Assembly: GCA_033239125.1 (NCBI GenBank) | Contig: BSWB01000002.1 | Location: 154,676,409 to 154,740,408, forward strand | Source of the DNA: Fagopyrum homotropicum | Taxonomy: Eukaryota > Streptophyta > Magnoliopsida > Caryophyllales > Polygonaceae | Length of the DNA stretch: 64,000 nt | Direction of reading: 5' to 3' | Shown here: positions 44,263 to 55,812 of the stretch, piece by piece | How positions within the stretch are numbered: position 1 is the first letter of the stretch | How the letters are laid out: every line of letters starts with the position of its first letter | The notes under the pieces: generated by a model | Database searches by the model: none | Seen by the model: the letters and a program-made list of their open reading frames with translations, nothing else | Told to the model about the DNA's origin: nothing | Made by a program: the position numbers and the translations under genes

Positions 44263-45560
44263 ATGGGGCGAGGAAGGGGTCGACCACCTCTTCCACCTGC
44301 CGTCCATGGACGAGGAACTGCAGGAAGACCTCCACTAGCTAGAGGTTAGGGCCAAGCCCCAATCGCTGATTCGCCTATCGTTGAGGCGTTCATTGAAGGA
44401 GTTGTTGAAAGTGTTGTTCTCGAGGCCGGGAATGGGACCACTGCGAGGTCTGGAGCACAACAAGCACAGTTGACCGAGTCTGGTCGAGTATCCATCGGAG
44501 CTTTTGCATATTGCGACTATGTTCAGAGAGTTGACGAGGCTATCAGGACCGGAGGACCTGCACCAGCACCGCCAGTACCCGCAAGATTAGCTGAGGTTTC
44601 ACAGAGAGTTACGCAGGTTATGGCTGCACCTGCTAGAGTTGTTGAGGTGGCTAGAGCACCCAAGGAGGCGAGAAGCCAAGGCCTGATTTTTGGTTAAAGG
44701 CTTTTAACCAGCTGAAGGTTCCTTCTTTCATGGGAAAAACTGGATTAGAGGTGGAGTTGTGGCTAGGACAGCTGGATTCTGTTGTGGAGGCGATTGATTG
44801 TCTAGAGGGACGCCGAGTCGACATACCACAGACGTTTCTGAAGGATCAGGCTCACTCCTAGTGGAGGATTGCTCACATTAAGGTCACGAGTTATGAGTAG
44901 ATGAAGACGGTGATCAGGGATCGCTTTTGCCATGCAGCGATGAGAAAGGATCTACTTGGATTTCCTTAAGTTTGGATTCGAGGATCTTCCTATTGCTGAG
45001 ATCGTCAACAAGTTTCAAAAGGAGTTGTCTTTGTTGGGTCCTTCTGCACCACCCGAGGATCATCATGTTTATCTTTTCTCTCGGGGATTGAGAGAGTCTA
45101 CACGCTCTTATCTTGCTAGTTTCAGTTGTGACTCCTTGACGGACTATCAGGATAGAGCATCTACTTATGAGAAAGACCGAATGGGTCAAAGGAGAGCTTC
45201 TCAGATATGAGGTCTTGAGAAGAGGTAGAGGACTGGACTTGTCAGCCCTGGAGCTTGAGCAACTGGGTTCGGGCGTAGTCAGACGCCGGGATGCTCTGGT
45301 TTTCAACAGACGATGCAAAGTTCTGACAAAGGACGGCAGTGTCATAACTACAGAGGTGTCGGACACATCCGAGTTGATTGTAAGAAGACTATAGTGACTT
45401 GTTTTTCCTGAGACAAGCCAGGACACAGAGCTGCGTTCTGCCATCAAGGCAAGGCGCTATCACAGCAGGGATCTTCACTTGTCAGTGTTGTAGGAGGTGG
45501 ACAGAGAACTCAATACCAGAAGCAGCAGTAGAGAGCTCCTGGTTTTACCGCTCCCTAGGG
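44263..45560 (+). pseudogene. gag of chromovirus V, decayed
   Basis: The ATG at 44263 begins MGRGRGRPPLPP, and a TAG interrupts after PPLARG. Further pieces in several frames include IEGVVESVVLEAGNGTT, CDYVQRVDEAIRTGG, NQLKVPSF, VELWLGQLDSVVEAID and SLLGPSAPPEDHHVYLF. Near 45330-45450 are two zinc knuckles, CHNYRGVGHIRVDC with the second cysteine now Y, and CFS-stop-DKPGHRAAFC with the second cysteine codon now TGA. W carries the same gag N-terminus on the minus strand. Confidence 0.85.
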
Positions 45561-45599
45561 CTCCGCTCAGGGACAGGGTAGAGGACGAGGTGGTGGTAC

Positions 45600-46060
45600 T
45601 ACCGACACCAGAGGCGCTTCAGCTAGAGTGTATGAGTTGAGGAGTGCAGTGGAGCCGACAACTCTAACGACCACAGGAACCATTTATAATAATGGTTTTC
45701 CTGTCAAAATTTTTTTCGATACCGGTGCTACGTATTCTTTTTATATCTAATGCATGTGTAGATAGATTGTCCTTAGTTACCGTAGAGGGTAGACCCTTCT
45801 TTATAGTATTACCCGATGGAGGTAAGATTAGAGGTACACGAGAGGTTCACGATTTCCCTATTAGATTGGGAGGTCGCGATTGGCCAGCTGACTTCTTTGT
45901 CATGTAGCTTGTATATGAAGAAGTTATAATGAGCATGGATTGGATGGATCGACATTAGGTTGTTTTGGACATCGGCAAGAGGACAATGACGGTAACTACG
46001 GAGTCAAGTCATGTAGAGATTTTCCAAGGATAGGATCTCGGAAAGACCAGTATAATCATT
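45600..46060 (+). pseudogene. Protease of chromovirus V, decayed
   Basis: FFDTGATYSF at about 45712-45741 contains the aspartic protease DTG (45718-45726), followed by a TAA. It continues in a shifted frame as SLVTVEGRPFFIVLPDGG and GGRDWPADFFVM to a TAG, then SMDWMDRH. Stops and frame changes make it inactive. It leads into RT at 46121. Confidence 0.8.
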
Positions 46061-46120
46061 AGTGCATTCTGAGCTGCGAGACTTATCGTTCAGGGTTGCG
46101 AGGTTTTCTAGTGCTATGCC

Positions 46121-47090
46121 ATGAAGGATAGTACGAGCCTAGCTTTGGATGAGATTCCGGTAGCATGCGAGTTTACCGGCGTTTTTGGAGAGCCATCAGG
46201 TTTACCTCCACAGAGGAGTGTAGACTTTGGCATTGAGCTAGAGCCCGGTACGAGACCGATATATAAGGCTCCTTACCGCATGGCGCCTATCGAGATGCTT
46301 GAGCTTAAGAAGCAACTTGAGGAGTTAGCTGAGGAGGGATTCATCCGCCCTAGTGTATCTCCTTGGGGCACACCAGTACTCTTCGTCAGGAAGAAAGACG
46401 GGTCGATGAGGTTATGTATTGATTACCGAGAGCTTATCAAGGTGACAATCAAGAATAAGTACCCATTGCCCCGTATCAACGATTTTTTAGGCCAGTTGCA
46501 CGGAGCTTCAGTGTTTTCGTGGATCCATCTAAGATCCGGATATCACAAGCTAACGGTGAGAGAGCAGGACATAGCCAAGACGGCATTTTGGACCAGATAC
46601 GTCCACTACGAGTTTATAGTGATATCTTTCGGGCTTACAAATGCGTCCGCATGTTCATGGAGTTGATGAACAACATCTTCATCGACTTTGTAGACCAACT
46701 TGTAGTTGTCTTTATAGATGACATTCTGGTATACTCTCGCAACAGAGAGGAGCATGCAAGACACTTAAGGATCGTACTCCAAGTTCTACAGGATAGAGAG
46801 TTTTACGCTAAGCTCTTTAAGTGCGAGTTTTGGATGTCTAAGGTGGCATTCCTTGGTCACATCATTTCCGCTGAAGGGATCAAGGTAGATCCGGCGAAGA
46901 TTGAGTCTGTAGCATCTTGGCCGCCTCCTAGGAACGTCAAGGAGGTATGCAGCTTCCTAGGATTGGTGGGCTACTACCGTCGTTTCGTAGAGGTCTTTTC
47001 AATCATCACCCGACTACTTACTTCCTTGTTGAGGAAGACTACGAGATTTATGTGTTCCGACCGTGCTTGTAGAGTTTCGAGGAGCTGAAG
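46121..47090 (+). pseudogene. Reverse transcriptase of chromovirus V, decayed
   Basis: The frame from 46121 reads PSGLPPQRSVDFGIELEPGT, FIRPSVSPWGTPVLFVRKKD and LCIDYRELIKVTIKNKYPLP to about 46660. The frame then shifts to ELMNNIFIDFVDQL, VVFIDDILVYSR (the active-site DD is within 46711-46722) and FLGHIISAEGIKVDP and FLGLVGYYRRFVE. The DLRSGYHQ region has decayed to HLRSGYHK. A frameshift between the palm and the FIDD motif breaks the enzyme. Confidence 0.88.
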
Positions 47091-47094
47091 AAGA

Positions 47095-47540
47095 GGTTGC
47101 CATCCGCTCCTATCTTAGCTCAGTCAAAGGGTATTGAGGACTTTGTGGTGTATAGCGATGCATCTAAGTTCGGCTTGGGATGTGTTTTGATGCAGAGGGG
47201 TAAGGTCATAGCATACCGTCGATATAGCTGAAGACAAATGAGGAGAATTACCCTACCCACGATCTCTAGTTAGCTATTGTTGTTCACGCTTTGAAGATCT
47301 GGATGCATTATCTATATGGAGCTACGTGTCAGATTTTCACAGACCATAAGAGTTTAAAGTACATATTTATACTCAACGAGAGTTGAATAACTGTCAGAGG
47401 AGATGATTAGAGTTGATCAAGGACTTTGACCTGGAGATCTTATACCACCCAGGGAAGGCAAATGTGGTAGTCGATGCCCTTAGTAGAAAGACTCCCCGGG
47501 AGATGGCAATCGCTCGGCTGACAACCCAACCTATGTTATA
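47095..47540 (+). pseudogene. RNase H of chromovirus V, decayed
   Basis: It reads VVYSDASKFGLGCVLMQRGK near 47140-47200, then stops and scrambled frames, with AIVVHALKIW-like and ELIKDFDLEILYHPGKAN-type segments (47280-47465) and VVDALSRKT near 47466-47492. Several stops occur within it. Confidence 0.75.
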
Positions 47541-47639
47541 GCGAGATTAGGCATAGTTAGAGATAGATATCCACTTTCCGGATTTCGACATCCATTTATC
47601 CACCTTGGAGGTTTTACCTGATTTGTTGGTAGAGATCCG

Positions 47640-49060
47640 ACAAAAGTAGGAGGGTTGTCCAGCTTTGACACGAATTTGAGACATGATGTCTCGAGGAGAG
47701 GCACCATAGTTTTCAATCGGTGCCGATGGAGTTTAGAGACATTAGGAGTGAGTATGTGTGCCATCAGATCGAGAGCTGAGACAGCGGATCTTACAGGAGG
47801 CTCACTCTACACCTTACTCAATACATCCCGGTGTGAGTAAGATATATCAGGTTATCAGACGCTCTTTCTGGTGGAGAAGTCTGAAGCCAAATGTGGCGAG
47901 ATATGTAGCTCAGTGTGTGACCAATCAACAGGTCAAGATTGAGCATCATCGACCAGGAGGGGAGCTACTCCCACTTCCCGTCCCTTAGTGGAAGTGGGAG
48001 GACATCTCGATGGACTTTAATACTGGTTTGAGACCGAGTCGAGGTTTTGATGCCATATGGGTCATCATAGATCAACTGACGAAGACCGCACATTTCATTC
48101 CTATCAAGGAAAAGTGGTCGGTAAGTCGATTGGTAGAGGAGTTCACGAGATAGATAGTGTGACTTCATGGAGTACCTAGGACTATAGTCTCTAATAGAGA
48201 CGGCCGGTTGACCTCATGGTTTTGGCAGCAAGTGCATGCCGCCCTAGGTATGAGTTAGCAGTTCACGACTGTTTATCATCCTCAAACCGATGGTCAGTCG
48301 GAGCGAGCCATCCAGACTCTGGAGGATATGCTGAGAGCATGCGTGTTTGGACTGGAGACAGGTGTGGCCAGATCACCTTCCCTTAATGGAGTTTTTGTAT
48401 AACAACACTTGGCACACATCGATCAGGATTACTCCTTACGAGGCTTTATATGGACAGAGATGTCGTACCCCACTATGTTGGGACGAGAGTGCTAGCGGAG
48501 TAGCACCCGAGAAGATACAAGATGATATGGCTCGAGTAGCAGTGACCCGAGAGAGGATGCTAGCTGCACAGAGTCGCCAGAATTTGTATGCAGATAAGAG
48601 GCGCAGTCCTCTAGAGTTCAGAGTTAGAGCTCAGGTTTGGTTGAGAGTATCCCCGATGCGAGACGTCAGAGCTTTTGGCCTCAAGGGAAAGTTGAGTCCC
48701 TGTTACGTTGGACCTTTCAAGATTCTTGAGCGAGTCGGAGAGGCGTCATACAGAGTTGCATTGCCACCGAGACTAGAGGGTGTTCACCCAGTCTTCCATG
48801 TGTCTCAATTACGGGAGTACGTACTAGACCTGAGGCACATCGTCAGTCACGGAGATCTAGTGGTCGAGCCTGACCATACGTTCATAGAGCATCCGGTAGT
48901 TGTCTTAGAGCGTAGTACGAGACGCTTGTGATCGAAGGACATACTGATGATGAAGATTCAGTGGTCGATGCGAGGAGCTGATAAGGCGACTTGGGAGACA
49001 AAGAATAATATCCAGAGAACTATCCAGAGTTTTACATTGAGTTGGATGTTCCTATAGCGT
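47640..49060 (+). pseudogene. Integrase and chromodomain of chromovirus V, decayed
   Basis: HPGVSKIYQVIRRSFWW and YVAQCVTNQQVK show the HHCC finger with a lost cysteine. The catalytic core reads MDFNTGLRPSRGFDAIWVI, VSNRDGRLTSWFWQQ (the usual SDRDG has become SNRDG) and YHPQTDGQSERAIQTLEDML, with a shift before NNTWHTSIRITPYEALYG. The open part 48347-48931 has the C-terminal LKGKLSPCYVGPFKILERVG. After the TGA at 48929-48931 the frame reads KIQWSMRGADKATWET, a chromodomain tail. Several stops make it non-functional. Confidence 0.88.
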
Positions 49061-49221
49061 AGGTGTTGGAGTTTTAGTTTTCGTTGTTGAGTTGTGCACG
49101 CTTTTGTGACGTTTTGAGTTATGTGCCCCAGGCGGGAATATATGAGTTGAGTTCAGTGTTTTTGTGTTGCCGTTATTGTATGATCTTATGATTCGTTGCA
49201 AGTTTCAGGACAAAAATTCTT

Positions 49222-49236
49222 TTTAGGGGGATCTGA
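49222..49236 (+). promoter_or_regulatory. Polypurine tract of V
   Basis: TTTAGGGGGATCTGA directly precedes TGTAATGCC of the 3' LTR, after a T-rich run. The purine core is AGGGGGA. It is intact in spite of the decayed coding region. Confidence 0.8.
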
Positions 49237-50905
49237 TGTAATGCCCCAGTTTTCACCTTCACCGCCCCGCGGTGAAGGGAGCCGCTCCTACGGCAGGGCA
49301 AACCGCCCCTGTGGTTTTGCCCTAGGTCGCACCGATCTGTTTTTATCCCGTTTTTATTTCTTTCCATAGATAGAAGATCCGATCTTCTATCTTATGGACC
49401 GACTTTCCTATGATGTTCTTAACCCTAGAACGTCTTTCCTTCGATCTTTTCACCCCTTTCCTATAAATTCCCTCTTTCTCTTTTTTTTCCGTTTCTTGCA
49501 TACGTTGTCCTTCAACCTCGAAAGTTGCAGCCTTATTCCCTGTGATTCCCTACTGAACGTGTAAGTCATCTCCTTCTTTGTTTCTCCCTCACGTTCATTA
49601 CCGCATGTCTTTCCCTTCTGTTTCGTTTTCTTCTTCCGTTCTTCCTTTTCTTCTTCTCCAATAATCAAGTTTGAGCCTTGATTCTTGTTGGCCTTCCCGT
49701 TGTTGATTCGTTGATGTTCACAAGCTCCCTTGATTGAGTTGTGACGTGTGTGTATGTGTTGAGGGAAGCAAGATTTGACCTTTGCTGCATTCCTTGCCGT
49801 CGAAGGAGTCGATAGATGTTTTTGTCACGCCACCGCCCCCGCGGATGCTGCACAGTGCCGCCCCGCGGTCTGTCCAGCCACCCCTGCGGTTTTCCTACAC
49901 TTTTTCCGTATTTGGTGAGCTTCTTCCTTCCTGGCTTCCCTCGTTCCTTTCCTTGGTTTTTGTGGATGTTGTTGACCCTTCTTGATCTGTAAGACTAAGG
50001 TCGAGACCTTAACTTGTGGAGATCTCTTAGAGATCATTGAGACTAGAAGTTATAGACTTCTAGCAACCGTTTCGTTCGTGATTCGTTATGCCTTGTTGAG
50101 CAGGCTTTCCATCCTTCTTTTCTGCGAAAAACGGAGTTGTTTGCAGATCGTAGAGTTACCTTCGAGTGAGGTAAATCCCTTGGACTTACTTAGCTGTGTT
50201 CCGTATATTAGTTTGATTGTTTTGGCTTATTTGCGTTATTGTATATTGTTATAATGGATAAGCGGACTAGGATTGACCTTTATAACCGTAATTGGCCCAA
50301 GTGTATGATAACCGGACGGTGACCACTTGTCTAGTTCCACAGGAGACTAGGAGGTGCTCTTGCAACCCAGACATGTAGGTAACGGATAGTACTGATCTAT
50401 TCCTGTTGGTAAACGGAAGTAGAGACGAGTTTCGGGATATTCTCGTATGACAAAAGAAGTTGAATTAGTAAAGGGATTAACCTTAATGAAAGATAATAAC
50501 CGATTGAGTTTGAGCATGCTATATGTTTATATTACCTTATGTGTGTTTGTGTCTTACTATCTTTCTGATTTCTAGAATGTTAGCTAACGGTTTATACCGA
50601 TGTTGTAGATGTTCCGCAGGTTAGGGATGCTGCTTAAAGATCCGGACGGTGTGGTCATCCGGGGTTCCCGTACATTATAGGACGGGATCGGGTTTATATT
50701 TCTGTTGTTGTTTTCCCTTTGTTTTGAACTCGGTTGCGAGTCTTTTACGCTTCCCTTTGTTTAAACCTTTGATTTTATTATAAGTTTTGGTTTTCATTTA
50801 TTTATGCCTTGTTGTAAGTCCGTAGTGTTGCTACTCTGAGGGTCAGGACTCAATGTGATGTCCTAGTTCGTAACGCTTCGAGTTTTCAGAACTTGGGGTG
50901 TTACA
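49237..50905 (+). repeat. 3' LTR of V
   Basis: TGTAATGCCCC to GGGGTGTTACA, 1669 bp, then TSD ATCAT. It aligns throughout with the split 5' LTR. The first 90 bp show about a dozen differences and the rest fewer, so the copies are clearly older than those of B. Hairpin modules TTCACCGCC-CC-GCGGTGAAG (49258) and CAAACCGCCCCTGTGGTTTTG (49299), palindromes (50000-50190) and the conserved block (50294-50455) are present. Confidence 0.92.
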
Positions 50906-50910
50906 ATCAT

Positions 50911-51701
50911 CCCACTAAAATTGTATTTCATGTTATAGAGTTGGTTATGTCATAAATACATACTAAAAAAACTTCAAATAAAAGGTTAGAATTTTAGTTC
51001 AAACGACTCTTTTGATATGGACATACGCACAAAAAAATAATTCATATTTTGTAACATAGTCATTTATGATATTCAAAAGTGTGAATTTTTTTTTATATTT
51101 CTCATTTTAAGATAGAGCTACTCTACTACATGCATTAAAACTCTGATTTAGAAAATTTTGTTTTTAGTTGTGGATATTTTTAAAGTGTATATGATTTTAA
51201 AAAGTAAAAAAAATAAACGATGATATAGAGGAAATCAACAAAAGATAGAAACAATTCTTATGGATACGAGGAGTTTGGTTTGAACTTTAAAAGACCAATA
51301 AAAGTGTTGCCATTAAGATAAAAGATAAAAAGATTTGGTCTATATGACCATAAATAAAGGGGGTGCATATGAAGAACTAAATTAAATTAACGGTTATTTG
51401 TCTTTTTAAAGAGACTTTTTATGAATACAAGGAGTTCGGTTTTCTCTTAACACAATTATAAATGCAACGAATTGTATGCTAGTTTAGCGCACGTGGACAT
51501 AATAAACAAAAGAACTTTAAAGCGTTTGAAAACGACAAGTGACGGATAACAATGCGATCTCTCCAATGGATAATGAAAAACGAGTTTATTTCATCGGGCA
51601 CGTGAGTATAAGTTTCTCATGAAAAGATGAGTACACATGAGTATATTATGAGAATTTAGTTGTAAATGTAAACGTATTTTACATTTAACAATTCAAGGGC
51701 T
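50911..51701. other. AT-rich intergenic host sequence
   Basis: About 790 bp of AT-rich sequence. I see no coding frame or element ends in it. Confidence 0.6.
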
Positions 51702-51927
51702 TAAGGTTGTGTTTGGCACGCCACTTAAACTAGTTTTTGGAAGTGTTTACAAGTGTTTACTCGTTTAACGAGTGTTTGGCACCCACTAAAACACTATTTT
51801 TTAGTGTTTTCCGGATGGTTTTTAAAACACTCACCTGAGTGAGGGTTTGAGGAGTGTTTTGTGTTTTTTAGATTGGAAAAGACTCTGTTATCCTTACACT
51901 TTTAACCTTATTACAACCAATACCAAG

Positions 51928-51935
51928 TATAAATA
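51928..51935 (+). promoter_or_regulatory. TATA-like box inside the PIF/Harbinger-like element
   Basis: TATAAATA, followed about 30 bp on by CTCTCACATCATTTGCTCTC, a pyrimidine-rich stretch typical of plant start regions. It suggests the interior was once a transcribed gene. Confidence 0.4.
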
Positions 51936-52565
51936 CAACATTCTCTCACATCATTTGCTCTCCTGTGTGGCTGTGTGCGACGAAGAAGACTCATTTGCAG
52001 TCGTTCGAGCAACACGACGAAGGAGAAGGTCAAAACGAAGAAGAGTGTCATATGCAAACGTGAAAACAAACTCCGCGTTTATTTTCCCATCCAACCTGAA
52101 AAACTCTCTTTAGGGTTTTGAATTTCAAATAGTTACGAGTAATTCGCAGGAATCAATTGGGGAAGGGAGGAAGATCAACTCAATATGTGCCATTACAGGG
52201 AAGAAGGGGATCAAGAGAGGAAGTGTTTGACAAGAGGATTAGGAGAAGCAATCGAGAGAACGATGCGATTTGGGCTGAGATAACTGTGCTGCGTCAACGA
52301 ATGGCTAGGATTCAAGTTCAATTGGCAGGGCTTCAAGCTAGGGTTCGATTCCTCAAACGGGCAATGTACTTGTGTGTTTTCCTTTCTTAGCTATCTCTGT
52401 TTCTCCTTGGATTCAAATGGGGTGCATGCTTGAAAAGAGAATTCTTCAGAAATTGACGATGTCTCTGCAAAGTCTTGAGATTCAAATCTCTCAAATTGAT
52501 AGTTGTGCTGTCATTTGATATCTCTGCAAAGTCTTGAGATTCAAATTGATGTCTTTGCAATGTAC

Positions 52566-52691
52566 CTGTGTGTTTTCCTTTCTTTTCTTTCTTTGCTGAT
52601 GAAAAATAGTTGTGTTGTCATTTGAACCCTGTGTGTTTTCCTTTCTTTCCTTTCTTTGCTGATGAAAAATAGTTGTGCTGTCATTTGAACC
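52566..52691. repeat. Tandem duplication, 63-bp unit, two copies
   Basis: CTGTGTGTTTTCC to GTCATTTGAAC occurs at 52566-52628 and again at 52629-52691 with two or three differences. A partial third copy (TTGTGTGTTTTCCTTTCTTA) is near 52371. It lies inside the PIF/Harbinger-like element. Confidence 0.9.
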
Positions 52692-53175
52692 GATGATGGC
52701 TTGTGAATTATGTTGTTCATCAATCTTGGTAGCTGTAAAATAGTATCTGAAAATCACCATGTGATGCTTGGCACCATTGCCCCCATCTTGCAGGTTTACA
52801 ATACAAGTTTGATGAAGATATATATGTCAATGACAGCAAAAGAGACTTCGTCTTCTATAGCTCAAGTAGTTGTTCTTACATGAATTTGTGTATCTTATGA
52901 AAATGTAATGATTGGTATTATACAGAATATCAAACATTGATATACCTATTTCATGATTGAGTTGGATTTTCAGCGCCATTGGTTCTCCTTGCTACTATAT
53001 TGTATGATAATCATATTCCAGATAAACCACAACACTAGTGTTTGACATTCAAAACGACCAAACACTGTTTAGTGTTTCTAAAACACTAAAAACAAGTGTT
53101 TGACGAAAACACTGATGAAAACACTAGGAAACACTTTACACTATTTTAAGTGGAAGAATGCCAAACATAGGCTAA

Positions 53176-53880
53176 GTATAGTTTCTGTACATCAAAGTCT
53201 TTTACAAGCTAAATAAAGTTAAGTTATAGAATGAAAATAGAGAATATCGGTCCCAATTCCAAGTCAGCGTCCAAATCCGAGTCATTCTTGCGGGCCGTAT
53301 AAACACATAAGGATTTTTAATATTTTCCTATTCCCGCCGGGGTGATTTTGCTAAGTAGACTTTTTTTTATATTTTGGTCTAGTAACTAGGCTCATAACAT
53401 ATATTAATTTAGTAGTGTACCCTAATTTCTTTTTAATGTTTCTATCCCTCGCCTTGTTCTGGTTCTTCGCCGGAGATCCGCCTCCACCTTTGTCATGATG
53501 GACAACCGGCTAGAACGGGCTCGGAACGTCGACTAAGGCGTTGATTGGTGAGAAGAAGGTCGAATCAAAGCAGTGAGAGCTTGTTTCACCAGATCCCCGT
53601 CAACGGTTCCGATCTATACTAGAGAATTCGTCATCGCCGACCTGCGAGCGTTCAGAGCTGCAGAGCCTTGGTGACTTTGTTGGGAGCTGCTCTTGTGCAA
53701 ACTACACCGAAAAGAGCTCGGATGCGTCAATGGCGAATACATGCATGTTCTCTTCTGTCCACCGGACGGCATCGGACTCTGGCGCATCACTTGGCTTTGA
53801 TTCGGAGAGGTTGTGATAGATCGACTAAAAGAGGTCCCCGGGTGGTCAAACGAGAGCCTCATCGGGGACTCGGATGATAT
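53176..53880. other. Intergenic, with a short copy of a dispersed sequence
   Basis: AT-rich to about 53430, then GC-richer. AAGTTATAGAATGAAAATAG at about 53221 recurs at about 55914. The GC-richer part could be 5' sequence of the hydrolase-like pseudogene that follows, but I cannot read a matching protein in it. Confidence 0.45.
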
Positions 53881-54105
53881 GGAGAATATGATGGTGCTTG
53901 TGGACTTGAGCATGGACTGTCAGCAAATTTTGAGGGTTTTGATCCTCCACATGATATGGAGAATGTTGCTAAGGATTTGGCTAATTTGGTGAATTCTCAA
54001 GGTTGGGATTGACCTTCTGTTGTTATTGGTCACTCCATGGCTGACAAAGTCGCAATACAGTTTGCTTAAAGTTGTGCTCAAGGTCACTTGGGAGAGATAG
54101 GAGAT
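53881..54105 (+). pseudogene. Alpha/beta-hydrolase pseudogene fragment
   Basis: The frame reads GLEHGLSANFEGFDPPHDME, NVAKDLANLVNSQGWD, a TGA, PSVVIGHSMADKVAIQFA and a TAA. This is the nucleophile-elbow region of plant alpha/beta hydrolases, where family members typically have HDM-x-NAA-x-DLA-x-LV then a WDWP-x-VV-x-GHSMGGKVALQF pattern. The serine in GHSM is kept, but the second glycine is A and the following residue D. The tryptophan codon TGG has become TGA. No neighbouring part of the gene is readable, so it is a fragment. Confidence 0.8.
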
Positions 54106-54589
54106 GCCTTGTCTTCATCTTGTTGATGGTTGAGGCCGGGTCAAGGCTCTTAGGGAATGTCATGGTGCAGTTCTTTATGATCCTACATCTGTACATCTTA
54201 TGGTTGTCTGTCAATGATTGCATCCTCTCTTCTGTATACTCAGCTCAGCTTAATGATCAAAATAAGACTATTATAGGGTTTTTGATGCACAACTTGGTGA
54301 AATTTTTTGAATTTTTTATTTAAGTTTAGACCAAAAAATTTATAATTCTGGTATATATTTCTGGTATGAATTTTTTGGTATAAGTTTCTGGTATAAATTT
54401 TTTGGTATGAATTTATGGTGTGAAAATTTTTAGTATGAAATTTCATACTAGAAAATTAAAAAGAAAATTAAAAAATTAAAAAAGAAAATAAAAAAGGACA
54501 AAAAGAAAATTAGTAAGGAACTAAACTTACGTAACAATGGTTTTTTTTTAATAAAAAAGTTAAGGGTACCAATTCTTCCCATGTTCCAT
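54106..54589. other. Non-coding, with a degenerate short tandem repeat
   Basis: Little can be said of the first half. From about 54345 to 54445 a roughly 20-bp phrase of the type TTTCTGGTATAAATTTTTTG recurs five or six times with changes, followed by A-rich sequence (54450-54530). A candidate 5' region of the CCCH-type pseudogene follows. Confidence 0.5.
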
Positions 54590-55590
54590 TGCCTCCTCCC
54601 CTTCTCATTCTTGCACTCCATTGTATCTCTCTCTGTCCTAGTTGAGTTCCATTTCAGGTGAGACCTCTCCTCTGATTGTTCATTAATCTAACCTAAATCG
54701 GTCCAATTTGTTATTGATTTGAATTGTTTGTTAGGCATTTTCATTCGTGCGAAGAAAGGTGATCAAACTTTGGTTGATAGTCAATTGCTCTACAAACTAT
54801 CCCTCATGAATTTTTCCCGATGATTTTTGTTCATTTATATTGTTTTGTTTTGTTCCAGTACATTGGAAGGATAATGTGTTTGAATGTCGCGTTGAATATG
54901 TGAGTAACAGTTTGCAGGGGTTGATCGGTGTGTGGGAAATCAATCGCGATGGTGTTCCGAATGACGATGGCGAAAAGATGACGATGCGTTTGTTCTCTAA
55001 TATGCCTAATATAGGCGTGGATCATTCTTCTTCTCAGACCGATCTCACAACTTCACTCCCTCATTCTTCCATTTTCTTTAATTCTCTCACCTCTGATCAC
55101 CAAAACTCCACCAGAAAAGCTTCCCAACATACTGTAACCGAAGATCGGTCAGTTTTGATGATAAAACACCAAGATCTCCTAAATCGGCACAGAAAATTGT
55201 CTCTTGCACCTGGAGAAAACCTTCAAGGAGGCCGAAACTCTCCGACAAGAGAACACAAACATCCATGCTGCCAATCGCGGCCTCAAAAAACCACTTGAAT
55301 CTCGTCGTGCGAGCCTAACTTGAAAATCAATATGCTCCGATGATGCCTTCTGGTTGGAATTATCCGTATCCGCATATTGCGATCTATTCAATTACTGAGA
55401 AATTTGTCAATGCTGGTGCTCGATCAGAAGTTTGTGAGAGTCCAAGCTTGAGATCGATAACAACCGATCTCTCAAGCCCCGTTCAACGTCCGGTATGATC
55501 TAAATTTAGATTTTCATATTCATCTTCAAATTCTAAATCCAGTTTCCCGCTCATTCGCTTTTCTTGAATTCGTGGAATTTCTGTTATATT
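54590..55590 (+). pseudogene. CCCH zinc-finger gene, broken copy 1 (5' part)
   Basis: Pyrimidine-rich sequence, CATTTCAG|GTGAGA (about 54656, donor-like) and TTGTTCCAG (about 54858, acceptor-like) look like a 5' UTR intron. The frame then has MTMRLFSNMPNIGVDHSSSQ and IFFNSLTSDHQNSTRK. In a shifted frame LHLEKTFKEAETLRQENTNI and HAANRGLKKPLESRRASL read like the N-terminal coiled region of plant tandem-CCCH proteins. ARSEVCESPSLRSI and the 55320-55560 stretch are shared with copy 2. Stops and shifts break it and no zinc finger is present. Function of intact members: RNA-binding, TTP-like. Confidence 0.6.
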
Positions 55591-55640
55591 TAGCAACTCT
55601 CCTGACATTTATATATAGAATTTATGCTAAATTAAACATT

Positions 55641-55783
55641 TGGAATAAGGTAATTGTGATGAAGTAAATAAGTTAACATAGAATTGGTTTCTTAGCGATC
55701 GTAGTGATTATGTAATGACTTTGTGGACCTGAAATTTGAAGAACAATGTTGGGGTTTGTTTCTTTGCATATTGTACCAAGCAG
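55641..55783. repeat. 143-bp direct repeat, copy 1
   Basis: TGGAATAAGGTAATTGTGAT to TTGTACCAAGCAG. It recurs at 55938-56080 with the same length and about ten differences. Between the copies lie 154 bp with a perfect 12-bp hairpin (55813-55844). Confidence 0.9.
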
Positions 55784-55812
55784 TTTATTTTTGGGAACTA
55801 TTACTACGTTCT

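Larger units (their letters stand above)
29015..50905 (+). mobile_element. Chromovirus V (Tekay/Del type), decayed, hosting element B
   Basis: Target duplications ATCAT flank both ends (29010-29014 and 50906-50910). The net length is about 8.6 kb once the nested element B (30515-43768) and its TSD are removed. Order: 5' LTR (29015-30514 plus 43774-43967), primer site, gag, protease, RT, RNase H, integrase with chromodomain, polypurine tract, 3' LTR (49237-50905). All coding parts carry stops and frameshifts. The LTRs differ at many places. The chromodomain and CCHC knuckles place it among chromoviruses. Confidence 0.92.
51705..53172. mobile_element. PIF/Harbinger-like element without transposase
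   Basis: The ends GGTTGTGTTTGGCA and TGCCAAACATAGGC are inverted (10 of 14 match), and both are flanked by TAA (51702-51704 and 53173-53175), the 3-bp duplication typical of PIF/Harbinger. Both subterminal parts are crowded with AGTGTTT/AAACACT motifs. The 1468-bp interior has no DDE transposase. It has gene-like signals: TATAAATA (51928), a frame to 52113, GCAG (about 52149) before an open frame of about 77 codons rich in R and L (52157-52390, no ATG), and CTTGCAG (52788). It may carry a captured gene fragment. Confidence 0.7.

Noticed and set aside
52541..52760. Minus-strand ORFs with repeated RKERKENTQ
   Set aside because: The repeat is a 63-bp DNA tandem duplication. No start or gene context supports a protein.
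54345..54445. CRISPR-like or satellite array
   Set aside because: Only a few degenerate 20-bp repeats without spacers, in plant AT-rich DNA.
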